In this document: in pieces, positions 46,601 through 58,020 of the stretch | Position numbering within the stretch: the stretch's first letter is position 1 | How the letters are laid out: each line of letters starts with the position of its first letter | Assembly: GCA_037074705.1 (NCBI GenBank) | Contig: CM073593.1 | Span: 57,169,501 to 57,233,500 of the forward strand | DNA from: Zhengitettix transpicula | Taxonomy: Eukaryota > Arthropoda > Insecta > Orthoptera > Tetrigidae | DNA: 64,000 nucleotides | Direction: 5' to 3' | Notes under the pieces: model-generated | Told to the model about the DNA's origin: nothing | The model's database searches: none | What the model saw: the letters and a program-made list of their open reading frames with translations, nothing else | Made by a program: the position numbers and the translations under genes

Positions 46601-47671
46601 GCTGAGTACACGTAATGCTCTGTTTCTTAACTTTGCTACATAAATAAAGATTTATTTTTGAACAAAAAATTAATAAAGTTTAGATTTCTCAGAAATATTG
46701 TTTCAATGATATTTCTCCACCCTCTCATAATCATTCTACTACAGACAATGGGATATAAAATCGGAGGCATTTGATTTGAATCACACGTAAACTAAATATT
46801 CAAGAATAAAAGCAGCTAAATTTATAAATATAATAAAAATTTTAGTATTTTGTTGAAATACATAAATAATGTCAAATATATCATATTCCTTACAATTAAT
46901 TTAGGGATTGTGTGTTTTAAACAAATTAAATTGATAGTAAAATATATGGTTTTAAAAATCAACTTTCCATTAAACAGAAAAATATTTTCGCCTGTCGTGA
47001 TAGCAAGCCACAATTTAGAGATATATTTTTCCAATACAAACGTTAGTTTCAATTTTCTTTTGTTGTTATCCGTTCTCATTATGTATGGAAATGAAAGTAA
47101 ATATTAAAAAATTAAGTTATACCTGGAAATTTCACAACCAGATTCAGTAAGAGCTAAAAGTGGAAGCTTATTTTCCGTGTTGACCAATCGTCGGAACTTC
47201 CGCTTCTGTAAATAAAGAAAACGCCTTATCGCGTGCAGGAAACGGAAGAACAGGCAAGGTTCCGCATTGTATGCTAAATACCGAGTCACGGGGTACATCT
47301 GTCTGAAAACATGAGAAATTTGCCGTGAGGCAACCAAAATTTTTTGACAGTAATGTGTGATGCCGTATTGTTTCGAGCTAATAGGACGTGATCGAGTGAG
47401 CTCTCGCTCGTTTTATCGGGTGAACATGGCTTCCAGAGACGCCGCTAACTTAATCAGTTAAACAGCTTTATACTGTCTACTACACTCTGATCTTGTTCAT
47501 GTGGAATGTTCGTGTTTTAAATTTCTCGCGCTATATAATTTTAGAAACGGTCTTTTTTTTTAAAAAAAATCATAAATGTTGTTTTAATGAGATTTCAAAT
47601 AACGGTGAATTATTTGCGAGAAAACATTAAAATATTTATTTCGGTTTGTATTTTTTAAATTAATTTGATTT
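43669..47671. other. Gene-free AT-rich stretch, nothing recognised
   Basis: About 4 kb of mostly AT-rich DNA. The 85-codon frames at 46822-47107 overlap on opposite strands and reflect composition. No transposon ends or tRNA boxes found. Confidence 0.6.
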
Positions 47672-47858
47672 TACTAAGGTCACTAGTGACTTTCTACACT
47701 GTTGTATTTTACTTGGTCGGGGAACTAATTTGTCGAGGTGTCTCGGTATGGAGGCGCTCACACACAGCATCCATGGTGATCCCGGGATCCGAACCCGGGG
47801 CCTCTGGGATGCGAGGCAGTGACGCTGACTCCTACACCACAGGTGGTCGGCCATTTGT
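47672..47858 (-). mobile_element. tRNA-derived SINE (minus strand)
   Basis: The minus strand reads GGCCGACCACCTGTGGTGTAGGAGTCAGCG (A box region) and then a B box GGTTCGGATCC (47785-47795) inside GCCCCGGGTTCGGATCCCGGG. The 3' part (CATGGATGCTGTGTGTGAG, GACAAATTAGTTCCCCGACC, AAGTAAAATA) is shared with the SINE at 49040-49150. The acceptor stem cannot close, so it is a SINE and not a tRNA gene. Confidence 0.8.
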
Positions 47859-49039
47859 CTTCAATATTACGAATATTACACGATTAACGTAAAAATTACT
47901 TGCGTAGAAATTTGAAGCGGTCTCTAGCGTCTCTGGTGGAAGTTTTAGTCCCTGCGTTACTGACATGACACGTTTGGCCGTTTTAGTATAGATTGATGAA
48001 TGAGAACCACAACAATTAAAAACATCAGGCTTACACGAAACCCATATTTTTTTCGATTTACACATGTGAGAACTAGCACGTGGACTGATTAGACGTTCTC
48101 AAGCTAGAATTGGGGATAGTATCTGATAATTTCTAGTGAAATTGAGTCACATTGAAGATAATGTAAACTTTGAAGGAGTATATATATATATATAAGTGAA
48201 TATAAAGGCATATTATTTCTTGTGAATAATTTTTTAAAAAACAAATTATTAGGGTAATAGAATAATTTTATGTAAAAGAATGCTACTGATTGCAAGACTG
48301 AATTGAAGAAACAAATGATTATTGTAATTAAACTTTTTTTTTCAGGCTTATTTTTCCGACGACAGGACTTATTTTAAATGACTAAAGGGTAACATTATTA
48401 CTGAGGGCTCTATTTAACATTTAAAAAAATTGTATAAAAATGATTATGACCATGCACGGCCGAAAGCTACTGTAAGATAAAAAGAATTAGTTCAGTCAGT
48501 CAACAAAACTAGATTGAATTAGAATAATTTGATCATAGATAACACTCTGATCTTACCGAATATTATTAATATGAAATACCTGGCTTGGATTGAATGACAA
48601 AATTGCTGATTTAATTCAAATGAATTTGGGTCTGATTAAAAGAAGACTGATTTTATTAGAGTAGTAGTAGTAGTAGAGAGAATAAATTATTACAGGAAGA
48701 TCAGTGTTACACAAATCTAGAACATTCGGATATGTGTTTTTTTAAAAGATTTAAGGGACAGTAGAAATAATGAATGGATAATTTAAGTTTAAAACCGCGA
48801 CACAATGAAATCACTCGTCATAACCAATATTCCTTTATACAACTTTTGGCACTAGAGATGAGGAAGTAACGTCATTAAAGGTATTATTTCAAGAAATTAT
48901 GCCTACGTGACCGTTTCCAGTTCTGACACTGATAATTTGGGTACGTGGTAAATATCACGGTACTTTTAATCTTTTTTTTATTATTGAATTATTTACAGTC
49001 GCGTCAACAGCTGTGGTTATTAGCGACTCAGTATGAGAA
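47859..49039. other. Gene-free AT-rich stretch
   Basis: Includes a short (TA)n run near 48179-48194 and a (TAG)n run near 48662-48675. Nothing else. Confidence 0.6.
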
Positions 49040-49150
49040 CTTATTTTTACTTGTATGGGACCTTATTTGACGAGAGTATCTCTAACGCACACAAACATCC
49101 ATGCCCCCGCCAGGATTCGAACCCGGGACCTCTATGATGTGACACAGGAG
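49040..49150 (-). mobile_element. tRNA-derived SINE, second copy of the 47.7 kb family
   Basis: The minus strand contains AGGTCCCGGGTTCGAATCC (B box at 49113-49123) and then GGGGGCATGGATGTTTGTGTG, GTCAAATAAGGTCCCATAC and AAGTAAAAATA. These match in order the 3' region of the copy at 47672-47858. The A box half is largely lost. Confidence 0.75.
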
Positions 49151-49155
49151 GACGG

Positions 49156-49589
49156 CGTTTTTATTCTATTTTTCTGAATTATAAAGATATTTAGTAAACG
49201 TGAATGTAGTTGTCATATCGGTTGCCTTAAGGACCAATTCTGGTGGATAATTACAAACATTATTTTTCTTTATGTAAATATACATTGAAATATATGATGT
49301 CTTGAAATTAAGTAATTAATTAGTGTTTTGATTTTTCTGAAATCATCTCCCACAGGTTATTAATGTTGGAATTAGTTCCGTTGCCCGAGAGCTTTCACGG
49401 TGTAAACTATTTATCTTCTTTCTTGTCGGCGGTGAGGCTACCTTGATTTTAGAGCGACAAAAAAATTTGAAATATCTATTTCCGTAGGTGGGGAGGATTA
49501 GTAACGAGTCGTGAGTAAGAAGTTATAGAGCGTAATAAATTGCGATTGGGGGTTGCTAATTTCGTTACCGAAGGTAGGGCCTTTCAAAA
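49156..49589. other. Gene-free stretch
   Basis: No recognisable feature. Confidence 0.5.
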
Positions 49590-50157
49590 GTCGTGATCTT
49601 TAATGAGGCCATTAAAAGTCACATGTTTCCATTTAAGTTGATTCCCCCGAGCTAATCCCCTTCTCCAACTCTCCACATCCTTCTCACGTGCATGCAGGGC
49701 GGCAACCTTCACGCATTAATATTGTTTTAGGGCGTCTGGAGTGCCTGTTAATTTTTCACGGTGGTCTGCCGACATTTTTCAGCACCCTAACAGTTGTTCG
49801 GAGGAAGGGGGAGCTGAGGAGTTTGTTCTCAGAGCGAGTGAGCCCTAAATCTGTCGGTAGACGATGCCAAGAAAAACATATAGACTGCGAGAGGAGGAGA
49901 GTTGTGGCCGAGGCGGAAAACTGACAGCCCATGGGAATTGCTACTGCTGAAATAATCAGATTTACAGTCACACGAAACACGCCGTCCTTGTTGCACGCAT
50001 GCTGAATGCGGGAAATGAGAGGGTGATTGGAAAAATCCGTGCGACGTCCGAGAGATTGCGTAGTTGGAGGGTAACAAAGGTTATTTTCAGTTAGATAAAA
50101 TCCCTTGGAAGCACTCCCTTTGATAAAACCAATTAGTCTGTGTTTAGCAACCATTTG
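49590..50157. promoter_or_regulatory. Candidate cis-regulatory block
   Basis: A GC-richer block with an inverted TTTAATG/CATTAAA site (49599-49616) and GAGCTAATCCCC near 49651 (reverse complement GGGGATTAGCTC, the same GGATTA-type site as at 34.1 and 34.2 kb). No transposon sequence was recognised. Opposing frames of up to 138 codons (minus strand, 49756-50172) have no familiar domain. Regulatory role is inferred only from motif content and contrast with the flanks. Confidence 0.2.
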
Positions 50158-50610
50158 AATCCGATTAAGCACGACAATGCCGAATTAAATGGATGTGTTC
50201 AGGCTATTGATGTAACGTCACATTCCGGGATCAAAATTAAGATTAATAAATATAGTTCTAGCCGGTTGGCACGCAAACCAGATATTTTCCATCATGTCAA
50301 TTTAGGAGATGATTCATTTGAAGTTATCATGGTATGAACGTGATAAAATTGGATTGTACAATGGAAGAACTCTTATACTTTAGACTAATTCTACCGTTAT
50401 TATTGTCCACTAGAATCCGATGATACAAGGCAATACCGAATTAAATGGATGAGGTCATCCTCTCGGTATCAAAATGAAGGTTAATAAATATGTTTCAGAT
50501 GATTGACGCGCAAATAAGGTATTTTCCATCTCGTCAATGCACCAGATAATTATTCTGTAGCAATCATGGGATTAACGCAATAAAAGTGGATTGAAGAAAG
50601 GATGACTGTT
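50158..50610 (+). repeat. Diverged tandem duplication, period about 256 bp
   Basis: AATCCGATNA...CCGAATTAAATGGATG starts at 50158 and again at 50414. Matching landmarks follow in order in both: ATCAAAAT.AAG.TTAATAAATAT, GCGCAAA/GCACGCAAA, GATATTTTCCAT/GGTATTTTCCAT, GTCAAT, ATCATGG and GGATTG. The two units are clearly homologous but well diverged, so this is an old duplication. Confidence 0.85.
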
Positions 50611-53600
50611 AGAACTGAGACTATTATGTGTGCGTAGTGACGAGAATTAATGGTGAATTTCATCTTTTATTTATTTCATGTAATAAGAAACTGCTACCAT
50701 AGTGACAACTTGTACCAGTGCTTTCAAATTCTGTAATAAATTGTGATTTGTGAAACTGTAGACCAGTTTTCCCCTATCAAACGAAAATGTAATTTGTATT
50801 GGAACATTCGACCAGTCAGCAGCTTCACTAATCGACGTTGGTCCCAAGACAGGAGTAATGATTTATTATATACAAATACGGACTATATATAACCCGTCTA
50901 TCCAATTTAATTATTCGATACAGGTATCAGTGTAACATGTCGGCTTCTGTTGACTTCATCTCATTAATTGACTACCAACCGGTCAGCAGAGCGAAGAATA
51001 TATATTTTTGCTTGACGAGCTTGTTAGTTTATTTTCTCATAGTTATTTTTCAGCCCGGTCTTTACCTGAAAATACTTGAACTGGATCATAAATTAATGAA
51101 GTCCCTGTTGTATTTGTTTAAGATATTGGTAAGTATTTTGATATGCCAATATTTTTCATGAATATTCTTGAGGATTTCCGACTCCTCCGTCTGATGCTAT
51201 AGAACAATGATTAGAAAAAAAATAGTTCAATAACCAGATCTATGCCGTGTCAACTGAAAGAATCTATTAAATTCAGAATATGACATTAGATCTTAAGAAG
51301 ACGTTTTATGAAAAATGAGTGATGTCAGTATTTCGTTGATCGTTGCATTATCTCAATCGCTTACCAAACCGGAGGAATACGATCTGAAATTGTATAGAGA
51401 GAATAAACACAAACCAGTTGATGAAACACACACGATTGAGAATAAAAGGCGCAGTGGAACAGATAATTAGAGGGCACAACTAACCAACAGGACAGCCATT
51501 TAATATTTACGGCCGAAGGAGGATAAAAACAAACCAGTATGAAGTAGAAAATTTTAATTTGGATTTTGTAATAGCTGAGAAAATGTGTTGGTCCTATTTT
51601 CAGAAATAACTAATGGCTTGATATTGCTTGTTGCCTCTGTATGTCGTTCTCTGTATGGATCTCGATGACGTTAATTTGGATATTAGAAAACCTATAGAAA
51701 CTTCACCTTTTTAATTGAGTCTGGAACAAGTACGCCTAAAATTTTTAATTTTACAGAAACAACACTGAATCAAATTACGTTCTATGTAAATATGCTCATC
51801 ATAATGCCTCTGCATTTTTCTATTCCGTTTTAGAGGCTTAACTTAAAAAATACTATGATAGTAGAAACATCACTTAATTAAACTCAATAAACGTTACTTT
51901 CACAAGGTGCGTTTTTTATTATATACATTTAAAAAAGAATAAATACATTGGAACCAAAATGGGGCGAACTACAGAACCGATGATCAAACGTTGTTGTATT
52001 TCGTGTTGGAAAAGACGAAAACAAATTGGGACACATTAGAATTAGAATAATGTTTAAATGTAAAATGTTAGTTATAATTAATGAACTTTATCTGACTAAT
52101 ATATCGAGGCTTTAAATTTTATATTAACTGGAAGGTGTCAGACTGTAATATAAATGAAACAGATACTGATACTACATCGTATAAATAAAAATTTACCTAA
52201 CGAAGATTCACTGGAGTATAATTCAATTCAGTATAGTGGCCGCAAGAATTATCTAGTGGTTAGAAAATATTAGAATTGATTAATGTGTTTAGTGAAATTA
52301 ATGTCTAATTTAGTGTGTTTTTCGTCCGCTACTTTCTATGATTTTAGTATAATTTCTAAATTTGAATATAGCTATTACCGAATGTAATATATTACAACTA
52401 AAATAAGTTGGAAGTTTTCGTAGGACCACGAATGAGATCGTGCGTCCCTGGCGGCGGTTTCCTTACTACATAATACGATTGGCCTTTATATTACGAAATG
52501 TTGACATTTTATACACTTTTATAGAGTTTCTCATCTTTTAAAGCTGATTACAATGGAAAATACTGTGTAATCATATCGTAATCAGTCGAAGTTACAGCCG
52601 GAGCTAGACGTTGAAACGTCATGGAAATTTTCCATTCTCTACTCAGATTCTTGTAAATTCCTGTTCCCGCCCTTATTTTCTTCTCGAATAAAAGGCCAAG
52701 AATATTTTCATATGACGACAAATCTTTTTTATATTCCATAGTTGCCTTACAGAGCGATTTAGTGTGGATTTTGAGCTTTGTTGAAATTATTTTATTATTA
52801 GCAGTAGTATTTGATTAAAATGCTACAGTATTTAAGTTTGTACGGACCTTATTTCGTTCCGAAGATAGCAACGGCGAATGGAATCCGTGCGAATCGGGGC
52901 AGCAGTAGTGCTTCAGAGGCAAAGATAAGAGGCGCATATCTGTATCGCAGACGCACGTTGCTCAACGCCGCTAAATTTATCGTCTTCTTAGCACATGTTG
53001 CTAGCCAGCGTGGCGTTGCTTATTATCTTTCCCAGAGGCTGCACTCAGAGGGATTTAGACAAGGGCGACGGTGATCTGGACGGGACTGACGCTCTTCACC
53101 GTCGTCACGACGAGACGGACAATTACATAAAGCGGTGACAAATCGCAAGCTTGCCCTTGAACTTATCAGCGGCCGCTGCACGTATCTGGCGAGTGTTCAG
53201 AGGTCGTCTTCATTGCACGTCACTCTTCTAGTCAACAGAATTTTATTCGCCATTTTCATTGTTTGGAACGTTTTTGCACATTAAATGCAAGACCATGAAC
53301 AGCGTGACGTTCGGAAAGATGCAATACCCCATAAAAAAATTTAAGAAAGCGAATTTTTTAAATGAGTTCGAATGATGAATATGTTACTGTTACGAAGATG
53401 TATGAAGTTGTAATACAATTGTATCTCTTTACGTGATAGCCAGTCTAACAAATGCGCTCAGCGCGACACAAAACGCTTTCGCTAGTCCAGCGTTAATATT
53501 AGGTGTTATGGAGATGAACAAGAATTATTAATCTTAAGCTAAACTTTAAAACTTAGTGAAATTGAATTAATGAAGTACGAAAGAAAATATTAATTAGATA

Positions 53601-53849
53601 AGGAAGTAGCAAAATAACAGACAAAATGAAGTAATAAAAGAAATACCATTCAACGTTTATGAAATCTTTGTTGCTTTCGACAGCTGATTCAAATTAGCAA
53701 AATCCGCCAGAACGTAACTCCACTCGAAACAGGTGACAAAACTCAAAGCGCTTTTGAAAGCAACAAGGATTGCAGTAACGTCGTTAACATAGTTTTGTAT
53801 TTTAATTGAATTTTTCTTTATCTAATTATTTTACAACAACCGAGGCGTT
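50611..53849. other. Gene-free stretch; unassigned 87-codon frame at 52.8-53.1 kb
   Basis: Mostly AT-rich. A GC-richer spot at 52850-53240 carries an 87-codon plus-strand frame (52811-53074) with no recognisable domain. A GAAACGTCATGG string near 52613 recalls the hammerhead family but lacks the core. Confidence 0.55.
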
Positions 53850-53931
53850 TTATTTTTTAAAATAGAAAAAAATTTACATGACCGGCAATCGAACCCGAGA
53901 CAATCGTTAAATACTCAGCTGATGATATGGC
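53850..53931 (-). mobile_element. Degraded tRNA-derived SINE fragment (minus strand)
   Basis: The minus strand reads CAGCTGAGTATTTAACGATTGTCTC, then GGTTCGATTGC (B box, 53885-53895) and CGGTCATGTAAATTTTTTTC, the T-rich tail style of the 6.7 kb SINE family. Confidence 0.5.
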
Positions 53932-53942
53932 CACACACACAC

Positions 53943-53988
<46 letters not shown>

Positions 53989-54010
53989 ACGTATATATGT
54001 ATATAGATAA
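53932..54010. repeat. (CA)n-(TA)n compound microsatellite
   Basis: A short CA run grades into a long alternating TA run with scattered GTA units, directly next to the SINE remnant. Confidence 0.95.
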
Positions 54011-54159
54011 ATACATAATTCATAACATCCTCTTCAACTACACACTCAAGAAGCAACTACATTTCTTCAAATTAATTTTAACATGTTAACGTCATCATTG
54101 CATCACAATTGTAAAATCTTCAGATTAAAATTTTTTCTGTATATTAAAATAAAAGAATG

Positions 54160-54235
54160 ATCTTGCCTACCGTGTCGACTCCGACCATGCGAGTCAATTC
54201 CCGGTTCTGTCGAGGTTTTTCCATTTTACTTTAGA
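54160..54235 (+). mobile_element. tRNA-derived SINE fragment
   Basis: GAGTCAATTCCCGGTTCTGTCGAGGTTTTTCCATTTTAC repeats the B box and tail of the 6.7 and 39.7 kb copies with several changes (B box degraded to GAGTCAATTCC). Confidence 0.55.
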
Positions 54236-54270
54236 ATATAAATTTAACTCAGCCTTCAATCTCAGTTGAC

Positions 54271-54772
54271 GTAGAACCTTTTAGGAGAGATACGAAGGGG
54301 CTACCTTTGGGGATGCCTTTTCCTCTCCGTTTCTGAACTAAGTATCCCACAAGCCGAGGCACCTCGGCCTGTTCTGAGAGGTGTATGTTCCGGGGTCACA
54401 GACCTTGGGCATACGGTAAGAGTTGTCCGCTATTCCCATTGGAATTGTTGGCCAGCTGCCTCCTAAACTGGTCGAGGCACGGAGAAGGGAATGCTGCGTC
54501 CCCACAGAAAACTCCTTTCCCGCTATCTGAAGGGCGTGGGACAAGTACCCAATGCCCGACCTACCTGATGCAGGTTTTTCTAGGGTTTTCCCTGCATTTC
54601 TTTAGGCGAATGCCAGGTAGGATCCTTAAAATATAGCCCGGGGGCCCTAGTTAACCCTTGGTTATCTTCCTCTACCCTTCCGCATCCCCCCTTTCAAATC
54701 CCTTCCTATGCTATTAAAGGGGATTGCCCAACGTGGATTACCCTGATGTAGCCTGTTGCCCTAAAAAAAATC
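54271..54772 (+). mobile_element. Dispersed repeat, near full-length copy A
   Basis: About 500 bp, homologous along its length to the minus-strand copy at 62104-62600. A roughly 206-bp comparable stretch shows about 18 differences (about 91% identity). The sequence runs from AGGAGAGATACGAAGGGGC to TGTAGCCTGTTGCCC and ends in an A run, which suggests a retroposed 3' end. It has no tRNA boxes that I can see. Antisense to this direction lies a 68-codon frame (54338-54544) that is also open in copy B. Its 11 amino-acid changes out of 68, for about 18 base changes, look neutral, so it is unlikely to be coding. Class unknown. Confidence 0.8.
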
Positions 54773-56931
54773 AAGCTTAGTTTAATATAATAATTAAAAT
54801 AAACCTACGATAAATTTACACATCACTTCTTTCTTCTTGATTTCTACGTTAGGTCATGAAATAAATTTGAACAAGGAATTGAAAGTTAGTCTGAGATACT
54901 CATTAAATATGTGTAGATTGAAAAAACATATTTATTGTCGTTGACGACGTTCTTGTATTTTCTGACGGAGATCGTGTTGGTAGCGTAGAATTTCGCGAAC
55001 TAGTCCGTTGAGGTGTTACGTTACGGATTTTTCCGGACTCATCGTAAAATTATCCAGGCATGAGAAGATATTTCCAGCGTATCATATATAAAGGCCAAAC
55101 GTGTCATGTAAGTAGCCAAAACCTGCCGCCAAGGAGTTAGATTGCGCCACGCGTTTTTCGACTATAACACCTAATTGATTTTTGCTATAATATGTTATTA
55201 AATTCTCTAATAGTGTAACACTCTCATATAAATTGAAAAATCACACGATCTTAACATTCCTATGTGCATCAAAGGGCCATGAAAGGAAGATCGAGGAAAC
55301 TGTTCCTTGGAAGTTTTTGTTGTAGGTCATGCCACAACCAGAACGTTTAACGTATAATATTAACTACAGCGCTGTGAAAATATAATTAATGCAGAATTTT
55401 TTTTTCAAGATCGTGGCATTACTTTTAATCATTGAGGGTGTTTATTTTTTATGAATCTTACGTTCCTCGATTATTTTACCCTTAAGTCCAAAGGAATATT
55501 TAATGAGTTGGAAATAGAGAAGTAGATAAGACGGAGATCCCATCGGGTCATTACGTGTCCCAGTCGGTGGGATGAGGGACTCTTTCTCCTGGAAGGATAC
55601 AATAAGAGGAAACTTTTAGATACCGGCGCAGTAATGACCTCAGAACACGCAATTCTGGTATGGAATATTCATCAAGTAGACTTGTGGGTGTAATCTGGAC
55701 AATTTAAATAAGAGAACCATAAACCATAGAAACGGGTGACACTGCAATACTTAAACTTTATACTTTCCGTCTGTTGTGTCCACGAACATGTATGCCGTGT
55801 CTTGTTCACATAAAAAAACAACGAAAAATTTTAAATGTTCGTCGGGGTGGTGTTACACGATTTTATTTATGCGTAATGCAATAAATTTATGCTTACGTAT
55901 TTGGAAATAATTATATTTTGTGTTTAGTAAATTTTCGATTTTAAAGAAAGTAGGAAAATTACTTCGGTCGGGAATGCTTTGTAACCAGGACAATAACTGA
56001 ACACTGGTTTTCTCATATAATTAGTAACTCTTGTTTAAACACTGTCAAATACCATATCAAAGTCATGCCAGTAAAATAAAAATAAAATTCTATTTCTATT
56101 TTATAACATAAAAAAATCACACCAGTCTAATTCTTTCTGTATCATCATTTTAAAGGATTCTAGAGTTTAAAAATTGGTTGTGAAGGTAGCATAAAAGAAA
56201 ATAAATTAAAATACGTTGAAATTTACTCTCGTTAAATATTCTTAATATTAAGGAGAATAATACTTAATTTTCATATTCATCTGACAATAATAATACAGTA
56301 AATAAATATAATTACAAATCCAGGAAAAACGGTCTTGCCATACTAAAATTATAAGAAAAAATATTTTAGCACGTTTGAAAAAAAATTGTTACTTAAAATT
56401 ATATAATACTTACAATTTAATAAAATAATTATATAACTTACAATTTCATATAATCCACTTCTAAGATATCTAATGATTACGTTCCAAAAATTATTTAATT
56501 TATATAAAAACATTTAATGAATTTTACAAAGCTTTAAAGCTTAACAAATTAAAAGTTTTATAGGACTGATTACAATTTCATCGTTATTGTTATGTTTGTT
56601 ATAATTACAATAACAGTGTAAAATATATTGTTGGCCATTTTTTTACATTTATATACATATTGTCATCAGTCTTGTAAAATATTTATTTTCTTCACATACA
56701 ATTTTTATATGATGTATAAATAATTTTCGGAACTTATTTGGTTAATTGGAAATCTTAAAAGTGTATACAATAAAATTGGAATTTGTTTTAAATAATTACA
56801 AGTAACAATTTTTTCGATTCTTACTAAAATGTTTTATTTGCATTTTAGTGTTAGATATTGAAGATCTTTGTAGAAATTGTTGAATATGATATTAATTAAT
56901 ACTCTTCATCTTTTTATTATTCACCTGAAGA
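54773..56931. other. Gene-free AT-rich stretch
   Basis: Over 2 kb of mostly AT-rich DNA. CTGATGACAATATG on the minus strand near 56660-56677 carries a bare hammerhead-like core without the GAAAC box. No gene found. Confidence 0.55.
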
Positions 56932-56962
56932 AACCCCAAATTAGGGATGAAATTTATATTGT
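56932..56962 (+). ncRNA. Hammerhead-like motif
   Basis: CACCTGAAGAAACCCC, AAATTA, GGGATGAAATTTATATTG. The CTGANGA core is intact, stem II is CCC/GGG closing AAATTA, and the conserved box reads GAAAT. It matches the 15244-15280 and 6891-6926 copies in the hairpin. No clear cleavage triplet. Confidence 0.45.
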
Positions 56963-57034
56963 TCTTAATACGTTGTTAATTAATAATTTTTTTCTGAGTG
57001 ATTGGCCATTATATTTATCCATTGAGAGTAATTT

Positions 57035-57560
57035 TTATATAGGACTGGCTGGGTGCCCGGTGTTGCCCGAGTTGTCATAAATACGTTTTGAGTCTAATTT
57101 CGGTTAGTTTTGCTTTATTTTTATGTATCGCACCTCAACCCAAATCTCTAAATGTGCTCACCTTCCATGCCGAAAGGGGTTGAACTCATTGACCCTGAAA
57201 AAGATTATTTCAACGAATATATCGACCATATAAACATCTCCGTCCATCCCCGCTACTTGAGGTTAAAAAAAGTTTAATGTCATAATTAATCTCAGACACA
57301 TCCGTAAACCCGAATTTATCTCGAATCTCGGCAATTTTTGCAATATTTTTATGTAACGCCCGTCCACACAAACCCCTAAGCGCGGTCCCGTCCCATGCCG
57401 AAATGTGGTAGAAAATATAAAGAAACAACATAAGAAGAAATATTATTAATCTAATTAACCCTGAAAATATTTATTCAACGCAAATATCGGCCGTTTTAGC
57501 ATGCTTGAATATTTCCACCCTCGCTCCTGGGGGTGGTAGTCATGTCTCACTCCGTCAGTG
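57035..57560 (+). repeat. Dispersed repeat modules, two units
   Basis: The block begins GGACTGGCTGGGTGCCCGGTGTTGCCCGAG, a type of sequence common in arthropod repeats. It contains two related modules: ATGCCGAAAGGGGTTGAA at 57171 onward, with ATATCGACCATATAAACATC, and CATGCCGAAATGTGGTAGAA at 57393 onward, with ATATCGGCCGTTTTAGCATG. Each leads into a CCACCC/CCATCCC plus short inverted G-rich stretch (for example CACCCTCGCTCCTGGGGGTGG at about 57519-57539). A third module lies at 58813-58975. No frame is conserved. The class is unknown. Confidence 0.6.
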
Positions 57561-58020
57561 TTTGTTTCCTGGTCACATGGAAAACGTGTACGAGATTACC
57601 TGGACGGGTGTAGATTTGTATGCGGTACGTAGACACACACAAAAACCCCGTTTTATAAGAATTTATAAGAAGAAGATTAGAGCGTTTTCGCCTGTATTTC
57701 CCATTATCATGTACAATATTTTCTACAGAAATTATATTCGAAAAAATAATAATAATAATTAAATATAAGTAAATAAATTAATATAACAGTCTAGAATAAA
57801 CGATATAATATCAAAAATATTTTAATAAATTCGCATTGAGATGATTCTCTTTTCAGTTCCAGGTGAGATTCAACCTGTAAATACTCCTTCGGTTTCATTT
57901 TGATTCAGCCAACCAGGAAAAACACTCAATTTTTTATTTTACGATATTATTCATATAATTAAATAATTATTATTTAATGATTTATAATTGTATAAGCAGG
58001 GAAAGATACTGGGAGTGAGT
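57561..58020. other. Gene-free AT-rich stretch between repeat blocks
   Basis: AT-rich with an (AAT)n run near 57745-57765. No gene signal. Confidence 0.6.

Noticed and set aside
47672..47858. Functional tRNA gene on the minus strand
   Set aside because: A and B boxes are present but the acceptor stem does not pair and no proper anticodon arm closes. The 3' part is shared with another SINE copy.
49756..50172. 138-codon minus-strand frame, the longest in the window
   Set aside because: No recognisable domain, it overlaps a plus-strand frame and the start of the 256-bp tandem duplication, and it lies in a GC-richer block where open frames are expected.
52584..52630. GAAACGTCATGG as a hammerhead-like copy
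   Set aside because: No core and no stem II. A bare GAAACGT is not enough.
56660..56685. Minus-strand CTGATGA as the left partner of the 56.9-kb motif
   Set aside because: The core is present but the GAAAC box and stem II are not. Flank similarity to the plus-strand copy is too weak.
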